Positions 61,969 through 64,000 of a DNA stretch of 64,000 nt are shown here, piece after piece. The translations under genes and the position numbers were made by a program. The first letter of the stretch is position 1. Every line of letters begins with the position of its first letter. The stretch covers positions 1,054,001-1,118,000 of the forward strand of contig NZ_JAIVKU010000004.1 in assembly GCF_020524165.1 (NCBI RefSeq). The letters are read 5' to 3'. Origin of the DNA: Guptibacillus hwajinpoensis (GTDB taxonomy: Bacteria > Bacillota > Bacilli > Bacillales > Guptibacillaceae). The notes below the pieces were generated by a model. That model did no database searches. It was not told the origin of the DNA and saw only the letters and a program-made list of their open reading frames with translations.

Positions 61969-64000
<2,032 letters not shown>

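Overview
The window is a chromosomal stretch from a spore-forming, low-to-mid GC Bacillaceae bacterium. Support comes from the sporulation genes (sigE, spoIIGA, sigG, spoVD, spoVE, ylbJ, an RsfA-type regulator), a bacillithiol gene (bshC), PyrR-type attenuators, a T-box leader, and strong Shine-Dalgarno sites with frequent GTG and TTG starts. Gene order follows the Bacillus subtilis yloC-to-ylbH segment, read in reverse, so most genes lie on the minus strand. Species cannot be named from the sequence alone. No prophage, insertion sequence, CRISPR array, tRNA or rRNA gene was seen.

Layout. (1) 1-5.0 kb: the 5' part of yloC/yicC, the calcium P-type ATPase yloB, and divergent rqcH. (2) 5.0-17.5 kb: a complete de novo pyrimidine operon, pyrR-pyrP-pyrB-pyrC-carA-carB-pyrK-pyrD-pyrF-pyrE. 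It has three PyrR attenuators (before pyrR, pyrP and pyrB) and ends in a SAM methyltransferase gene. (3) 17.5-22.1 kb: rluD-type pseudouridine synthase, lspA, and ileS behind a T-box. (4) 22.1-28.8 kb: divIVA-ylmH-ylmG-sepF-ylmE-pgeF, ylmC, sigG, sigE and spoIIGA. (5) 28.9-32.2 kb: hom-thrC-thrB. (6) 32.4-48.9 kb: the division and cell-wall (dcw) cluster mraZ-rsmH-ftsL-pbpB-spoVD-murE-murF-mraY-murD-spoVE-divIB-ftsA-ftsZ. (7) 49-64 kb: bshC, a DUF3397 gene, panE, a three-gene biotin-dependent acyl-CoA carboxylase set, ylbP, ylbO/rsfA, a crotonase, rpmF, ylbN, ylbM (tmcAL), ylbL, ylbK, ylbJ, coaD and the 3' part of rsmD.

How the genes work together. The pyrimidine genes make UMP and are read through or stopped at three leaders according to UMP-bound PyrR. 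The dcw genes make lipid II precursors (MurE, MurF, MraY, MurD) and the divisome (FtsL, PBP2B, DivIB, FtsA, FtsZ, SepF, DivIVA). SpoVD and SpoVE are the sporulation-specific transpeptidase and SEDS glycosyltransferase pair. SpoIIGA processes pro-sigma-E in the mother cell, and sigma-G follows in the forespore. RqcH and YlmH both belong to ribosome-associated quality control.

The content is mostly conserved core genome. The most unusual points are: a dcw cluster that carries murF but lacks murG, murB and the ylxW-ylxX-sbp genes at their usual places; three exactly 10-bp-phased GTGG boxes before mraZ; a non-coding spot between mraZ and bshC with a GC-rich palindrome and a degenerate repeat of exact 20-bp period; a spoIIGA promoter with a 21-bp spacer and Spo0A-like boxes; and a terminator hairpin inside the overlapping ends of ylbJ and coaD. 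I did not find a convincing undescribed multi-gene system.
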